This document shows, piece after piece, positions 55,244 to 64,000 of a stretch of DNA of 64,000 nucleotides. The stretch's first letter is position 1, and each line of letters begins with the position of its first letter. Source of the stretch: an uncultured Thermodesulfobacterium sp. (GTDB lineage: Bacteria > Desulfobacterota > Thermodesulfobacteria > Thermodesulfobacteriales > Thermodesulfobacteriaceae); NCBI GenBank assembly GCA_938091335.1, contig CALLJG010000001.1, forward strand, positions 62,001 through 126,000, written 5' to 3'. Below the pieces are notes generated by a model that did no database searches, was not told the DNA's origin, and was given only the letters and a program-made list of their open reading frames with translations. Position numbers and translations under genes: made by a program.

Positions 55244-55339
55244 TTTTATTTATTTTATCGAAAATTTAAAATTAAATCAAGTTTTTGTTTTATATGCTGA
55301 TTATCTTTACTTTAAATTATTCTGTAGTATATTTTTATT

Positions 55340-55429
55340 GGAGGAGTGCCCGAGTGGACGAAGGGGGCGGCCTTGAAAGCCGTTGAGGAAGTTTATCTTC
55401 CTCCGGGGGTTCGAATCCCTCCTCCTCCG
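55340..55429 (+). tRNA. tRNA-Ser (anticodon TGA)
   Basis: GGAGGAGTGCCCGAGTGG...CCTTGAAAGCC...long variable arm...GGGGGTTCGAATCCCTCCTCCTCCG. Confidence 0.97.
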
Positions 55430-55465
55430 TTAATTCTTTTAAAATTCTAAAAGCTGCATAATAAA

Positions 55466-56395
55466 TTGTTTAATTTTTTCAAAAAAGATATCTTTGAAAA
55501 ATTTAAAACAGGTCTTTCTAAAACAAAAGAAAAACTATCTCAAACATTAAATGAAATCTTCGAAGTTGATAAATTAGTAGATTTAAAAACTTTGGAAAAC
55601 TTAGAAGAAACTCTTATTTTAGCAGATTTAGGTGTTGAAACAACTTCAGCTCTTCTCTCACCATTTAAAAAAAAGCTTCTTCAAGGAGAAACTCTTACCA
55701 CAAAGGAATTAAAATCCTTTTTAAAAAATCAAATGCTTTTTTTACTAAAAGAAACTAATAAATCTTTTCCACCCTCAGGAAACCCATCTGTAATCCTATT
55801 TTTAGGAGTAAATGGAGTAGGTAAAACTACTACAATTGCAAAAATCGGAAAAAATCTTAAAGATAAAGGATATTCAGTTGTTTTAGTAGCTGCTGATACT
55901 TTTAGAGCAGCTGCCATAGATCAACTTAAAACTTTAGGACAGCAGATTGATGTTCCAGTTATAGCTTTAAAAGAGGGCTCTGATCCTGCTGCAGTAATTT
56001 ATCAAGGTATAGCTTATGCTCAAAAAAATAATATAAATGTAGTTCTAATTGATACAGCTGGAAGACTTCATACTAAATATAATTTAATAGAAGAATTAAA
56101 AAAAATGGTTAAAGTAATAAATAAACTTGTTCCCACTGAATCCCAAGAAAATATTTTAGTTCTTGATGCTACTACAGGACAAAATGCATTAAATCAAGCT
56201 AAACATTTTTTAGAAGCTATACCTATTCATAGCATTATTATCACTAAAATGGATGGAACTGCAAAAGGTGGAATTGCTATCGCAGTTTCTCATAAATTTA
56301 ATTTACCTATCAGATTTATAGGACTTGGAGAGAAACCAGAAGATCTAGTTTCTTTTGACAAAGAAGCTTTTGTATCTGCTATTTTACCAAATTAA
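55466..56395 (+). CDS. ftsY: Signal recognition particle receptor FtsY
   Basis: FLGVNGVGKTTTIAKIG, AADTFRAAAIDQL, IDTAGRLH, ITKMDGTAKGGIAIAV, GLGEKPEDLVSFD. Confidence 0.97.
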   Translation: MFNFFKKDIFEKFKTGLSKTKEKLSQTLNEIFEVDKLVDLKTLENLEETLILADLGVETTSALLSPFKKKLLQGETLTTKELKSFLKNQMLFLLKETNKSFPPSGNPSVILFLGVNGVGKTTTIAKIGKNLKDKGYSVVLVAADTFRAAAIDQLKTLGQQIDVPVIALKEGSDPAAVIYQGIAYAQKNNINVVLIDTAGRLHTKYNLIEELKKMVKVINKLVPTESQENILVLDATTGQNALNQAKHFLEAIPIHSIIITKMDGTAKGGIAIAVSHKFNLPIRFIGLGEKPEDLVSFDKEAFVSAILPN

Positions 56396-56560
56396 AGTTT
56401 TGTTCAAAATTATGTATAAAACCTTAAAATTTTTCTACACAAAATAAAAATTGAATTCAAAAAGATTTAAAAAAAATTTGAACTACCTCAGAGTTTTAAA
56501 AATTTATTTTTTTAAATATTTGTTCAAACAAACTTATTATATTTACAATAATATTAAAAA

Positions 56561-57136
56561 TTGATTAAAAATTTAAAATATTTAAGAATTATAGATCCAG
56601 ATCCTACTTCGCTTATTCTTGAAAAAATTAAAATTGCCGAAAATTTTTTTTATGATTGGAAAGAATATTTTCTAAAAGATAAAAAATTTTTAAATGATCT
56701 TTATGAGTATTACAAGGCTATTCAAGACTCAAATATATTAATGGAAAAATTAGGAACTTTTGAAGAATGTTATTACTGTTCAGCAATAGAAAAAGGTGGA
56801 TGTTGTAAAGCAGGGTTTGAAAATGAAGTGACTATTAATATTTTATTAATTAATCTTTTTTTAAATGTAAAAATTCCCAAAGAAAGAGAGATTGCAGAGA
56901 GATGTTTTTTTGTAGGGTCTACAGGATGTAAAATATTTGCAAGGCCAACTCTTTGTAGAGAATATTTTTGTAATAGGCTTTTACGGCTTTTTTCTCCTGA
57001 GGAATATGTTTCACTTACTCAAACAATATCAAGAGAATTAACTTTACTTTATTTAATTGAAAGATATATTAGAAAAGAATTAGAATTTTTATTAGGAGAT
57101 TTTCTTTTAGAGATAGATCTTAAAGGTTATAGATAA
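56561..57136 (+). CDS. Cysteine-cluster hypothetical protein (YkgJ-like resemblance)
   Basis: CYYCSAIEKGGCCKAG ... GCKIFARPTLCREYFCN; TTG start. Confidence 0.55.
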   Translation: MIKNLKYLRIIDPDPTSLILEKIKIAENFFYDWKEYFLKDKKFLNDLYEYYKAIQDSNILMEKLGTFEECYYCSAIEKGGCCKAGFENEVTINILLINLFLNVKIPKEREIAERCFFVGSTGCKIFARPTLCREYFCNRLLRLFSPEEYVSLTQTISRELTLLYLIERYIRKELEFLLGDFLLEIDLKGYR

Positions 57137-57150
57137 AAGGAGGTTATTTT

Positions 57151-57759
57151 ATGAAAAAAACGAAAAAAAGTTATTTAATTTTAGTTATTATATTATTTTT
57201 AATGAGTTTATTTGGTTGTGCCAGAAAAATGGAAGTTCCTTCTATAATAGAAGTTCCTCCTCAAGTTATAGAAAAGCCAAAAGAAATAGAAAAACCAAAA
57301 GAAGATAAAGAAAAAATTCCTGAAAAAGAGACAATTTTCAATGCTACACAAGAAGTTTTTAAACCAGAACCTATTGAAACTAAAAAAGAGGATAAAGAAA
57401 AAATTTTACTTTATGGAAGAGGAACCCCTCCTCTTTTAGCTATATTTTTTGATTTTGATGAATATAGTATCAGAGAAGATATGTGGGATAGAATAAAACA
57501 AAATGCTAAATACCTTTTACAACATTCAGAGGTAAGAATTGAACTTCAAGGTAATTGTGATGAGAGAGGAACTAATGAATATAATATGGCTCTTGGTGCC
57601 AAAAGAGCAGGAGAAGTAAAAAAAGTTTTAATAAAACTTGGAATAGAAGAAAATAGGATAACTACTATTAGTTTTGGAGAAGAAAGACCTTTATGTAAAG
57701 AAAGCAATGAAGACTGTTGGTCAATAAATAGAAGAGTTGATTTTGTAATTATAAAATAA
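57151..57759 (+). CDS. pal: Peptidoglycan-associated lipoprotein (OmpA family)
   Basis: Lipobox SLFGC; IFFDFDEYSIRED, LQGNCDERGTNEYNMALGAKRAGEVKKVLI. Confidence 0.94.
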   Translation: MKKTKKSYLILVIILFLMSLFGCARKMEVPSIIEVPPQVIEKPKEIEKPKEDKEKIPEKETIFNATQEVFKPEPIETKKEDKEKILLYGRGTPPLLAIFFDFDEYSIREDMWDRIKQNAKYLLQHSEVRIELQGNCDERGTNEYNMALGAKRAGEVKKVLIKLGIEENRITTISFGEERPLCKESNEDCWSINRRVDFVIIK

Positions 57760-57780
57760 TAATAAAGGAGGGATTAAGAG

Positions 57781-58341
57781 ATGGATAAAGTTTTTCTAAG
57801 ATCTTTTATCCTTTTGTTTACATCTTTTTGTATATTAGTTAATTTTAGTTATGCTCAAGGTACATTAAAAATTGGAGTAATAGATGTAAAAAAAATACTA
57901 AACAACTCTAAATATGGTCAAGAAGTAATGAACAAGCTTCAAGAAAAATATAATGAACTTTCATTTAAAATTGAACAAAAAGCTAAGGATATAGAAGCAC
58001 TAAAAGAAGAAATAGAAAAAAAGAGTTCTCTTTGGTCTCAAGAAGTAAAAGAAAAAAAACAATCAGAATATCAAAAAATGTTAAGAGAACTTAAGAGTAT
58101 GCAGGAAGATGCCCAATATGAAATGAGAGAATATGAAAAAAAGATGTTAGACCCATTTTTAAAAGAATTAGAAATAATAATAAAAGATTTTGTTCAAAAG
58201 GAAAAATATGACCTTATTTTAGAAAAATATCAACCAGGAATTTATTATGCTTCTTCTGAAATAGATTTAACTGATAAAATAATAGAACTTTTTGATAAAA
58301 GATATACCCAGATTAGTCCACCTTCATCAACAAAAAAATGA
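57781..58341 (+). CDS. OmpH/Skp family periplasmic chaperone
   Basis: Signal peptide, IGVIDVKKILNNSKYGQEV, long coiled coil, YDLILEKYQPGIYYASSEIDLTDKI. Confidence 0.9.
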   Translation: MDKVFLRSFILLFTSFCILVNFSYAQGTLKIGVIDVKKILNNSKYGQEVMNKLQEKYNELSFKIEQKAKDIEALKEEIEKKSSLWSQEVKEKKQSEYQKMLRELKSMQEDAQYEMREYEKKMLDPFLKELEIIIKDFVQKEKYDLILEKYQPGIYYASSEIDLTDKIIELFDKRYTQISPPSSTKK

Positions 58342-59279
58342 TTTTATTAGTAGATGTAGGAGGGACTTATACTCGTTTAACCCTTGTCAAAAAACCATAT
58401 AATAAATTTTTAAAATTTAAAAAATATAAAAGTAAAAGTTTTTCTCATCTTTATAAAATAATAGAAAAATATTTTGAAGAAATAGATATTAATCAAAAAC
58501 TTGAAATAGCTTTTTTTGCAGTTGCTGGACCTATAATTAGAGAAAAAGCCTACTTGACAAATTTAAATTGGGTAATTTCTATTAAAGATCTTAAAAAAAA
58601 ATTTAAATTTAAAAAGGTGATTTTGGTAAATGATTTATATGCACTTTCTGCAAGTATTTTTATTTTAAAAAATAAGGATTTATTGAAAATAAAAGAAGGG
58701 AAAAAGATCAAAAAAGAGCCAAAAGCATTTGTTGCTCCAGGAACAGGTTTAGGAGAAGCTATTTTAATAAAAGAAAATCCTTTAGTAATTCTTCCTACAG
58801 AAGGAGGTCATACATATTTTTCTCCTTTAAATGAGGAAGAAATAAATTATTTAAAATTTTTAGAAAAAAAGAAAGAAGAATTAAGTTGGGAGAAAGTTTT
58901 ATCTGGTAAAGCTTTGAGTTATTGGTATGAATATTATTTTGATGAGGCTCTTGAACCAGAGGAAATAAGTGAACTTGCCAAAAATAATCATTCTAAAGCA
59001 TTAAAGGTAATTCAAAAATATTTTGAACTTTTGGGCAGAAAGGTATCCCAACTTGCTTTATATAGTTTACCTCTGGGAGGAATATATATATCTGGAGGGG
59101 TATCACAGGGATTGAAAGAGTTTTTTCAAAGACAGGAATTTAAAAACAAATTATTAGAAGGGTATTTTAGCAATATAAAAATGAAAACGCTTTTACAGAA
59201 TTTTTCTATTTTTCTTATACTTCATCCAAATCCAACTCTTTTAGGAGCTCTTGCCATTCTCCGTACCCAGTTAAAATAA
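58338..59279 (+). CDS. glk: Glucokinase
   Basis: LVDVGGTYTRLTLV, VAGPI, LTNLNWVIS, LVNDLYALS, PGTGLGEAIL, EGGHTYFSP, YISGGVSQGL. Confidence 0.9.
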   Translation: MILLVDVGGTYTRLTLVKKPYNKFLKFKKYKSKSFSHLYKIIEKYFEEIDINQKLEIAFFAVAGPIIREKAYLTNLNWVISIKDLKKKFKFKKVILVNDLYALSASIFILKNKDLLKIKEGKKIKKEPKAFVAPGTGLGEAILIKENPLVILPTEGGHTYFSPLNEEEINYLKFLEKKKEELSWEKVLSGKALSYWYEYYFDEALEPEEISELAKNNHSKALKVIQKYFELLGRKVSQLALYSLPLGGIYISGGVSQGLKEFFQRQEFKNKLLEGYFSNIKMKTLLQNFSIFLILHPNPTLLGALAILRTQLK

Positions 59280-59679
59280 TTTTTCTTGTGGAAAAATTTA
59301 AAAATTTAAAATAAATTTCTATATAATCCTCTTTAAGGGTTTCCCTTAATTTATCTGCCCATTCTATTATTACTATTCCCTCATTTAGATATTCCCAAAT
59401 ACCCAATTCTTGAATATTAACAAATTCAAGTCTATAAAGATCTATATGATAAATTGTATATTTTCCTTCATATATATTAATTAAGGAAAAAGTAGGGCTT
59501 GTAATATAAAAATTAATATTTATTTCTAAACTTTCTGCTATACCTTTTACAAAAGTTGTTTTTCCACCTCCTAAATCTCCGCAAAGAAGAATTAAATCCC
59601 CAGGTTTTAAAAAACATCCTAATTTTTTTCCTAATTCAAATGTTTCTTTTTCTGAATGACTAATTCTTTCTATTATCAT
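59215..59679 (-). CDS. tsaE: tRNA threonylcarbamoyladenosine biosynthesis protein TsaE
   Basis: LILLCGDLGGGKTTFVKGIAESL, SPTFSLINIYEG, HIDLYRLE, IIEWADKL. Confidence 0.95.
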   Translation of the reverse strand: MIIERISHSEKETFELGKKLGCFLKPGDLILLCGDLGGGKTTFVKGIAESLEININFYITSPTFSLINIYEGKYTIYHIDLYRLEFVNIQELGIWEYLNEGIVIIEWADKLRETLKEDYIEIYFKFLNFSTRKIILTGYGEWQELLKELDLDEV

Positions 59680-62269
59680 TTCTTCCTAAAATAAAAAGCA
59701 AGGCATTTTCTTTTTTTAAAAATTTAGTTATAAGTTCTTTTATATCTTCCTGAGTTATAGATTTTACTAATTTTTCATAAAGATAAGAATATTCCCAGCC
59801 AAGACCTAAAATTTCATTTATTGTCAAATCTTCAGCTATAGAAAGATTGCTTTGTAAAGAAAGTTTTTGGCTTCCTATTAATCTATTTTTAGCTCTTTCT
59901 ATTTCAGAAAGGGTTAAACCATTATTTTTGATATTTTCTAAAATTTCCCAAAAACTAGATATAGCTAATTTTTCTTTTTCTGGGGAGCAGGCTATATATA
60001 ATATAAATGCAGATTTTTTAGGGTAAAAAATTAAAAGAGAAGTTACTACATAAGCTAAAGATTTTTCATCTCTTAATATTTTAAAAAGTCTACCATTTTG
60101 TCCTGAGAGTGCGCTGTTTAATACTTCCAAGGCTATTTTTTCTTTAGCTTTTAAGCCAGGAGTTTGAAAACCAAGCAATATCTGAGTTTGAAATGTTTCT
60201 TTCTCTACTCGATAATAAGTATGCTGAGGAAAAGAGGGATCTTGCTCCTCATATATCTTTTCGGAAGATAAAGATTTCCATTCACCTAAAAGATCTTTAA
60301 GTTTTTCTTTTAGATATTCTGGGTCAAAATTTCCCACTACAGTTAAAATACCTTTATTTGGTTTTACGAAATCTTGATAAGCATATTTTAAGTCTTTACA
60401 AGTAAAATTTTGATAAAACTCAAAACTTCCTGCTAAATTTAAACCATAAGGATGATCAGGGAATAAAAGACTTAAAAAATTATTGATAGCTAAAGATATA
60501 GGGTTATCTTGTTGTTTTAATAATAAAGATTTAAGTTCAGGTTTAGCTTTTTCACATTCTTTTTCTTCAAATAAAGGAGTAAGAAGTATTTCTTTAAAAA
60601 GATTTAAGGATTCTTCTATTTGTGAAGAAAGAAATGTTGCTTGAAGACCGAAAGTGTTTCTTCCTGTAAATCCTTTTATAGTGGTTCCTATAGATTCAAG
60701 TTTCATAGCAAGTTCTTCTGCAGTATAATTCTTGGTACCTCTTGTCCACAAAAGAGTAAGGGCTTGAAAAAGACCATTATTATTTTTGTTTTCAAATCTC
60801 AATCCACCTGGAAAAGCTAGAGTTAGAGCAACAGATGGAATATCAGTTTGTGGATAAAGAATAATTTTAAGACCATTTTCTAAAGTAAAAATATTTACAG
60901 ACTTTTTGGAGGAATGAAATTGAGAAATTATATTTTCAAAATCATTTTCAGAAAGGGGTTTTTCCTTTCCTAAAAAAATAGCTACCAGTTTTTGAAAATC
61001 AAAATATTTTTGAGAAACTCTAATAATGTCTTCTATTGTAGCTTTTTCAATCTTTTCTTTATACCAAAGGATATCTTTATAAGATCCGCGAATTATTTGA
61101 AAACTTGATAAAGTTCTTGAAAGACCTTCTGAAGTTTCAGTTGAAAATATAAAGTCTGAAAGAATTTGAATTTTTGCTTTTTTAATCTCTTCTTGGGTGA
61201 CTCCTGAATTTTTTATTTTTTCAATTTCTTTTAAAATTTCTTCTACAATTTGTTTAAAATTTTTAGGGTCTGCGGTACCATATATTTCGAAAAGTCCAGG
61301 ACCATAGGGAGTAAAAGCTGAGGAAGAGACAGTTTTGACTAAATTAAGATTTCTTTTTAGTCTTAAGTAAAGCCTAGAAGATTCACCCCCGCCTAAAATT
61401 TCTGCTATTAGATCTAAAATAGGTGCATCGTCATCATTAAAAGAAGGAGAAGGTAAAGTTAAGGCAAAATAACCTTCTTTAACTTCACTTTTAATCCAAT
61501 AAAAATTGGGTTTCTTTGTATAAGTTTCTTTAGGGAAAGAAACTTGTTTTGGAGATCTTTTTGGTAAAGAATGAAAATGCTTTTCTATTAAAGAAAAAAC
61601 TTTGTTTTCTTCAATTTTTCCTACTATAATAAGTGTCATATTTTCAGGAGTATAAAAATGATTGACAAAATCAAAAAGATCTTCTCTTTTGAGAGATTTA
61701 ACAGTATTTTCAAAACCTATAATAGGTCTTTGATAAGGATATTCTTGATAAGAAAGTTTCATCACATTTTCAAAAAGCACATTAAAGGGATTATCAAGTC
61801 TCATTTTCATTTCTTCAAGGATTACTTCTTTTTCTTTTTCCAATTCTAAAGGATCAAAATAAGGATTAAACACTGCATCAGAAAGAATATTTAAGGCAGG
61901 TTCTATGATATTAGAAGGTCCCGCTATATAATAGCAAGTGTAATCATAAGAGGTAAAAGCATTCATATATCCACCAAAAGATTCAATTATTCCTACGATA
62001 TCATCAGTTTTTTTAGTTTCGGTGCCTTTAAATATCATATGTTCAATTAAATGAGTAATTCCAGCTTGGTTTTCTTCTTCATAGGCACTTCCTACTTTTA
62101 CACAAAGTTTAATTGTAGCTACATCTTCTCTTTGATAAGGATAAAAAAGAACTGTTAATCCATTATAAAGTTTTTTTTCTTTCACATTAATTAAATCCAT
62201 AGAAAAACCCCCTTTCTCAAAAAAAAGAAGAATTAAAAGAAAAAAGAAAAAATTTATTAGATTAGACAT
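59660..62269 (-). CDS. M16 family zinc peptidase (two-domain, secreted)
   Basis: AGITHLIEHMIFKGTETKK (HXXEH), second M16 domain (LTLAFPGGLRFENKNNNGLF); N-terminal hydrophobic signal. Confidence 0.94.
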   Translation of the reverse strand: MSNLINFFFFLLILLFFEKGGFSMDLINVKEKKLYNGLTVLFYPYQREDVATIKLCVKVGSAYEEENQAGITHLIEHMIFKGTETKKTDDIVGIIESFGGYMNAFTSYDYTCYYIAGPSNIIEPALNILSDAVFNPYFDPLELEKEKEVILEEMKMRLDNPFNVLFENVMKLSYQEYPYQRPIIGFENTVKSLKREDLFDFVNHFYTPENMTLIIVGKIEENKVFSLIEKHFHSLPKRSPKQVSFPKETYTKKPNFYWIKSEVKEGYFALTLPSPSFNDDDAPILDLIAEILGGGESSRLYLRLKRNLNLVKTVSSSAFTPYGPGLFEIYGTADPKNFKQIVEEILKEIEKIKNSGVTQEEIKKAKIQILSDFIFSTETSEGLSRTLSSFQIIRGSYKDILWYKEKIEKATIEDIIRVSQKYFDFQKLVAIFLGKEKPLSENDFENIISQFHSSKKSVNIFTLENGLKIILYPQTDIPSVALTLAFPGGLRFENKNNNGLFQALTLLWTRGTKNYTAEELAMKLESIGTTIKGFTGRNTFGLQATFLSSQIEESLNLFKEILLTPLFEEKECEKAKPELKSLLLKQQDNPISLAINNFLSLLFPDHPYGLNLAGSFEFYQNFTCKDLKYAYQDFVKPNKGILTVVGNFDPEYLKEKLKDLLGEWKSLSSEKIYEEQDPSFPQHTYYRVEKETFQTQILLGFQTPGLKAKEKIALEVLNSALSGQNGRLFKILRDEKSLAYVVTSLLIFYPKKSAFILYIACSPEKEKLAISSFWEILENIKNNGLTLSEIERAKNRLIGSQKLSLQSNLSIAEDLTINEILGLGWEYSYLYEKLVKSITQEDIKELITKFLKKENALLFILGRNDNRKN

Positions 62270-62288
62270 AAAAGGAAATCAAAATTTC

Positions 62289-62360
62289 CTGGGGGAGGAG
62301 GACTCGAACCTCCACTCGTGGATCCAGAGTCCACTGTCCTGCCAATTAGACGATCCCCCA
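62289..62360 (-). tRNA. tRNA-Gln (anticodon CTG)
   Basis: Reverse complement TGGGGGATCGTCTAATTGGCAGGACAGTGGACTCTGGATCCACGAGTGGAGGTTCGAGTCCTCCTCCCCCAG. Confidence 0.95.
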
Positions 62361-62600
62361 ATTTCTACTATAAAAAATAAAAATAACATAAATTTCTTAT
62401 ATGTAAATAAAAGATCTACTATAATAAAAAGACTCATCCTTATATACTTGGTAGAATTTTAAAGGATTCACAGAGACCTGTATTGTGTAACATCATTTTA
62501 AATTTTTTAAAGTCTCCATCTTTTAAATAAATATTTAACTACAACAAACTCATATATAGGTCTTAATTAATATTTTTGGATTAAAAAGGTTATTTAAAGG

Positions 62601-63347
62601 CTAAATAGACAATAAGATAAAAAATTCTTTATTTCCTTTTGGGCCAAGGATAGGACTTTCAATTATACCTAAAGGTTTAAGATTTATTTTTTCTGAAAAA
62701 TCCCAAATTTCATCTATAACTTTTTTATGAATCCAAGAATTTTTAACTACTCCTTTTTTCAAAAATTTAGGATCTACTTCAAACTGGGGTTTAATTAATG
62801 CTAAAATTTTTCCTTTTGGTTTTAAAAGAGGTAATAATACAGGTAGAATAAATTTAAGAGAGATAAAAGAAACATCTATAGTAATTAAATCAAAAACATC
62901 AGGGAACATATCTCGAGTTAGATATCGTGCATTAGTTTTTTCCATTACTATAACTTGAGGGTTATTTCTAAGAGAATAATGAAGTTGGCCTTTACCTACA
63001 TCTACAGCATAGACCTTTTTAGCTCCATGTAATAAAAGACAATGAGTAAATCCACCTGTTGCAGCTCCAATATCTAAACAAATAAAATCTTTAACGTCTA
63101 ATTGAAAAACCTTTAAAGCATGTTCTAATTTAAGTCCACCTCTTGAGACGTAAGGAATACTTTCTTCAATCTTAATAAAAATTTCTTTAGGTACAAGAGA
63201 TCCAGGTTTTTCAATTTTTTCAAAATATTTTCCATTTTTTGAAATCCAAACTTTACCTGCAAGAATTAAAGCTTGAGCTTTTTCTCTACTTTCGCAAAAC
63301 CCTTTTTCAACTATAAGTTTGTCTATTCTAAATTTGTTTGTTTTCAA
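62601..63347 (-). CDS. tlyA: TlyA family rRNA methyltransferase
   Basis: S4-like N-terminus (RIDKLIVEKGFCESREKAQALILAGKVWI), DIGAATGGFTHCLLLHGAKKVYAVDVGKGQL, DVSFISL, LIKPQFEV. Confidence 0.94.
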   Translation of the reverse strand: MKTNKFRIDKLIVEKGFCESREKAQALILAGKVWISKNGKYFEKIEKPGSLVPKEIFIKIEESIPYVSRGGLKLEHALKVFQLDVKDFICLDIGAATGGFTHCLLLHGAKKVYAVDVGKGQLHYSLRNNPQVIVMEKTNARYLTRDMFPDVFDLITIDVSFISLKFILPVLLPLLKPKGKILALIKPQFEVDPKFLKKGVVKNSWIHKKVIDEIWDFSEKINLKPLGIIESPILGPKGNKEFFILLSI

Positions 63348-64000
63348 GTCCAGTATCTATAAGTAAAGAAATAATTCTTTTCTGTTGTCTCGTTTTAAGA
63401 AGAGAAAGGTTAGTATTTAAAACTTCTAAAATTTTTTCTGTTTTAGGTTCTTTTTTAGGGTCCAAAATTAATGAATTATAACACACTATAGAAATATAAG
63501 GATAATAAATTGTTTTATATTTTTTATAAAAAGTTTTTTCGATTATATTTAAAAGTCTTCTTGCGACTACCAAAGCTCCTGATAAGGGAGTTTCAGGTAA
63601 AATAATAGCAAATTGTTCAATTTTTGACAATTTTGCTACTATATCTACTCTTCGTAAATTGTTCACAATATTTTGGGCTAAAACTTTTAAAATAATTTCT
63701 TCCTCTTCAATTCCGAAAAGTTCAGTAATTTGTGTAAATTTTTCAATTTCTATTAAAAGAATACTTAAAATTCTATTATATCTTTTTGCTCTTAAAAGTT
63801 CTTCTTTTAATCTCTTTAAAAAATAATCTTCATTATATAAATTTGTTAAAGGATCTAAAAAGCTACTAATTTTAAGTTTTCTTTTAAGTTCTTCTATTTC
63901 TTCAAGAAGTAAAAGTTTTTCTTGTGTTTTTTTAATAAGTTCCCCTTGATAAAACTCTATTAGAGATTTTTCCTGTTTTTTTTGTTCTTGTAATTTTTTA
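63328..64000 (-). CDS. GGDEF-family protein with degenerate active site, 5'-truncated by the window edge
   Basis: Reverse strand is open to 64000: coiled coil, then SSFLDPLTNLYNEDYFLKRLKEELLRAKRYNRILSILLIEIEKFTQITELFG...NNLRRVDIVAKLSKIEQFAIILPETP; the supplied ORF (to 63666) is only its C-terminal part. Confidence 0.8.
   Translation of the reverse strand, partial: KKLQEQKKQEKSLIEFYQGELIKKTQEKLLLLEEIEELKRKLKISSFLDPLTNLYNEDYFLKRLKEELLRAKRYNRILSILLIEIEKFTQITELFGIEEEEIILKVLAQNIVNNLRRVDIVAKLSKIEQFAIILPETPLSGALVVARRLLNIIEKTFYKKYKTIYYPYISIVCYNSLILDPKKEPKTEKILEVLNTNLSLLKTRQQKRIISLLIDTGLENKQI

Noticed and set aside
56518-56535. TTTGTTCAAACAAA inverted repeat
   Set aside because: Six-bp arms in AT-rich sequence; no second copy or regulator to support an operator.
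62361-62600. Reverse-strand reading MSLL*LNIYLKDGDFKKFKMMLHNTGLCESFKILPSI*
   Set aside because: Interrupted by TAG, short, no recognisable family; insufficient to call a gene or an RNA.

Overview
This 64 kb window is an AT-rich, gene-dense bacterial chromosome segment. Gene content suggests a thermophilic, anaerobic Thermodesulfobacteriota-like organism (inference only). It opens with the 5' part of an rRNA operon on the minus strand (16S, tRNA-Ile, tRNA-Ala), preceded by two near-perfect tandem sigma70 promoters and flanked by a pre-16S processing stem. Most of the rest is housekeeping: mreB, gyrA, hisS, trpE/trpG, feoB, ispG, uvrB, rsmB, recJ, dgt, coaBC, ftsY, pal, skp, glk, tsaE, tlyA and others. 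Four more tRNA-type signals were read; three (Thr-CGT, Ser-TGA, Gln-CTG) lie outside the rRNA operon. A cobalamin riboswitch precedes a BtuB-like TonB receptor, and a sigma28-type promoter precedes flgM. The most interesting items are: (1) an isolated SF1/COG1112-type helicase + PLD nuclease + zinc-finger locus resembling single-protein Mokosh-like defense genes, split into two ORFs exactly at an in-frame A_AAA_AAA slippery heptamer and followed by a decayed transposase fragment; (2) a multiheme cytochrome c gene broken by an A-run lesion and a 4-bp tandem duplication, with an eighth heme motif out of frame; (3) a nitrilase-RfaE2 (heptose-1-P adenylyltransferase) fusion; (4) a folK gene with no canonical start codon; (5) an edge GGDEF protein that lost its active-site signature but kept an I-site-like RxxD. 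No CRISPR array or intact insertion sequence was seen.
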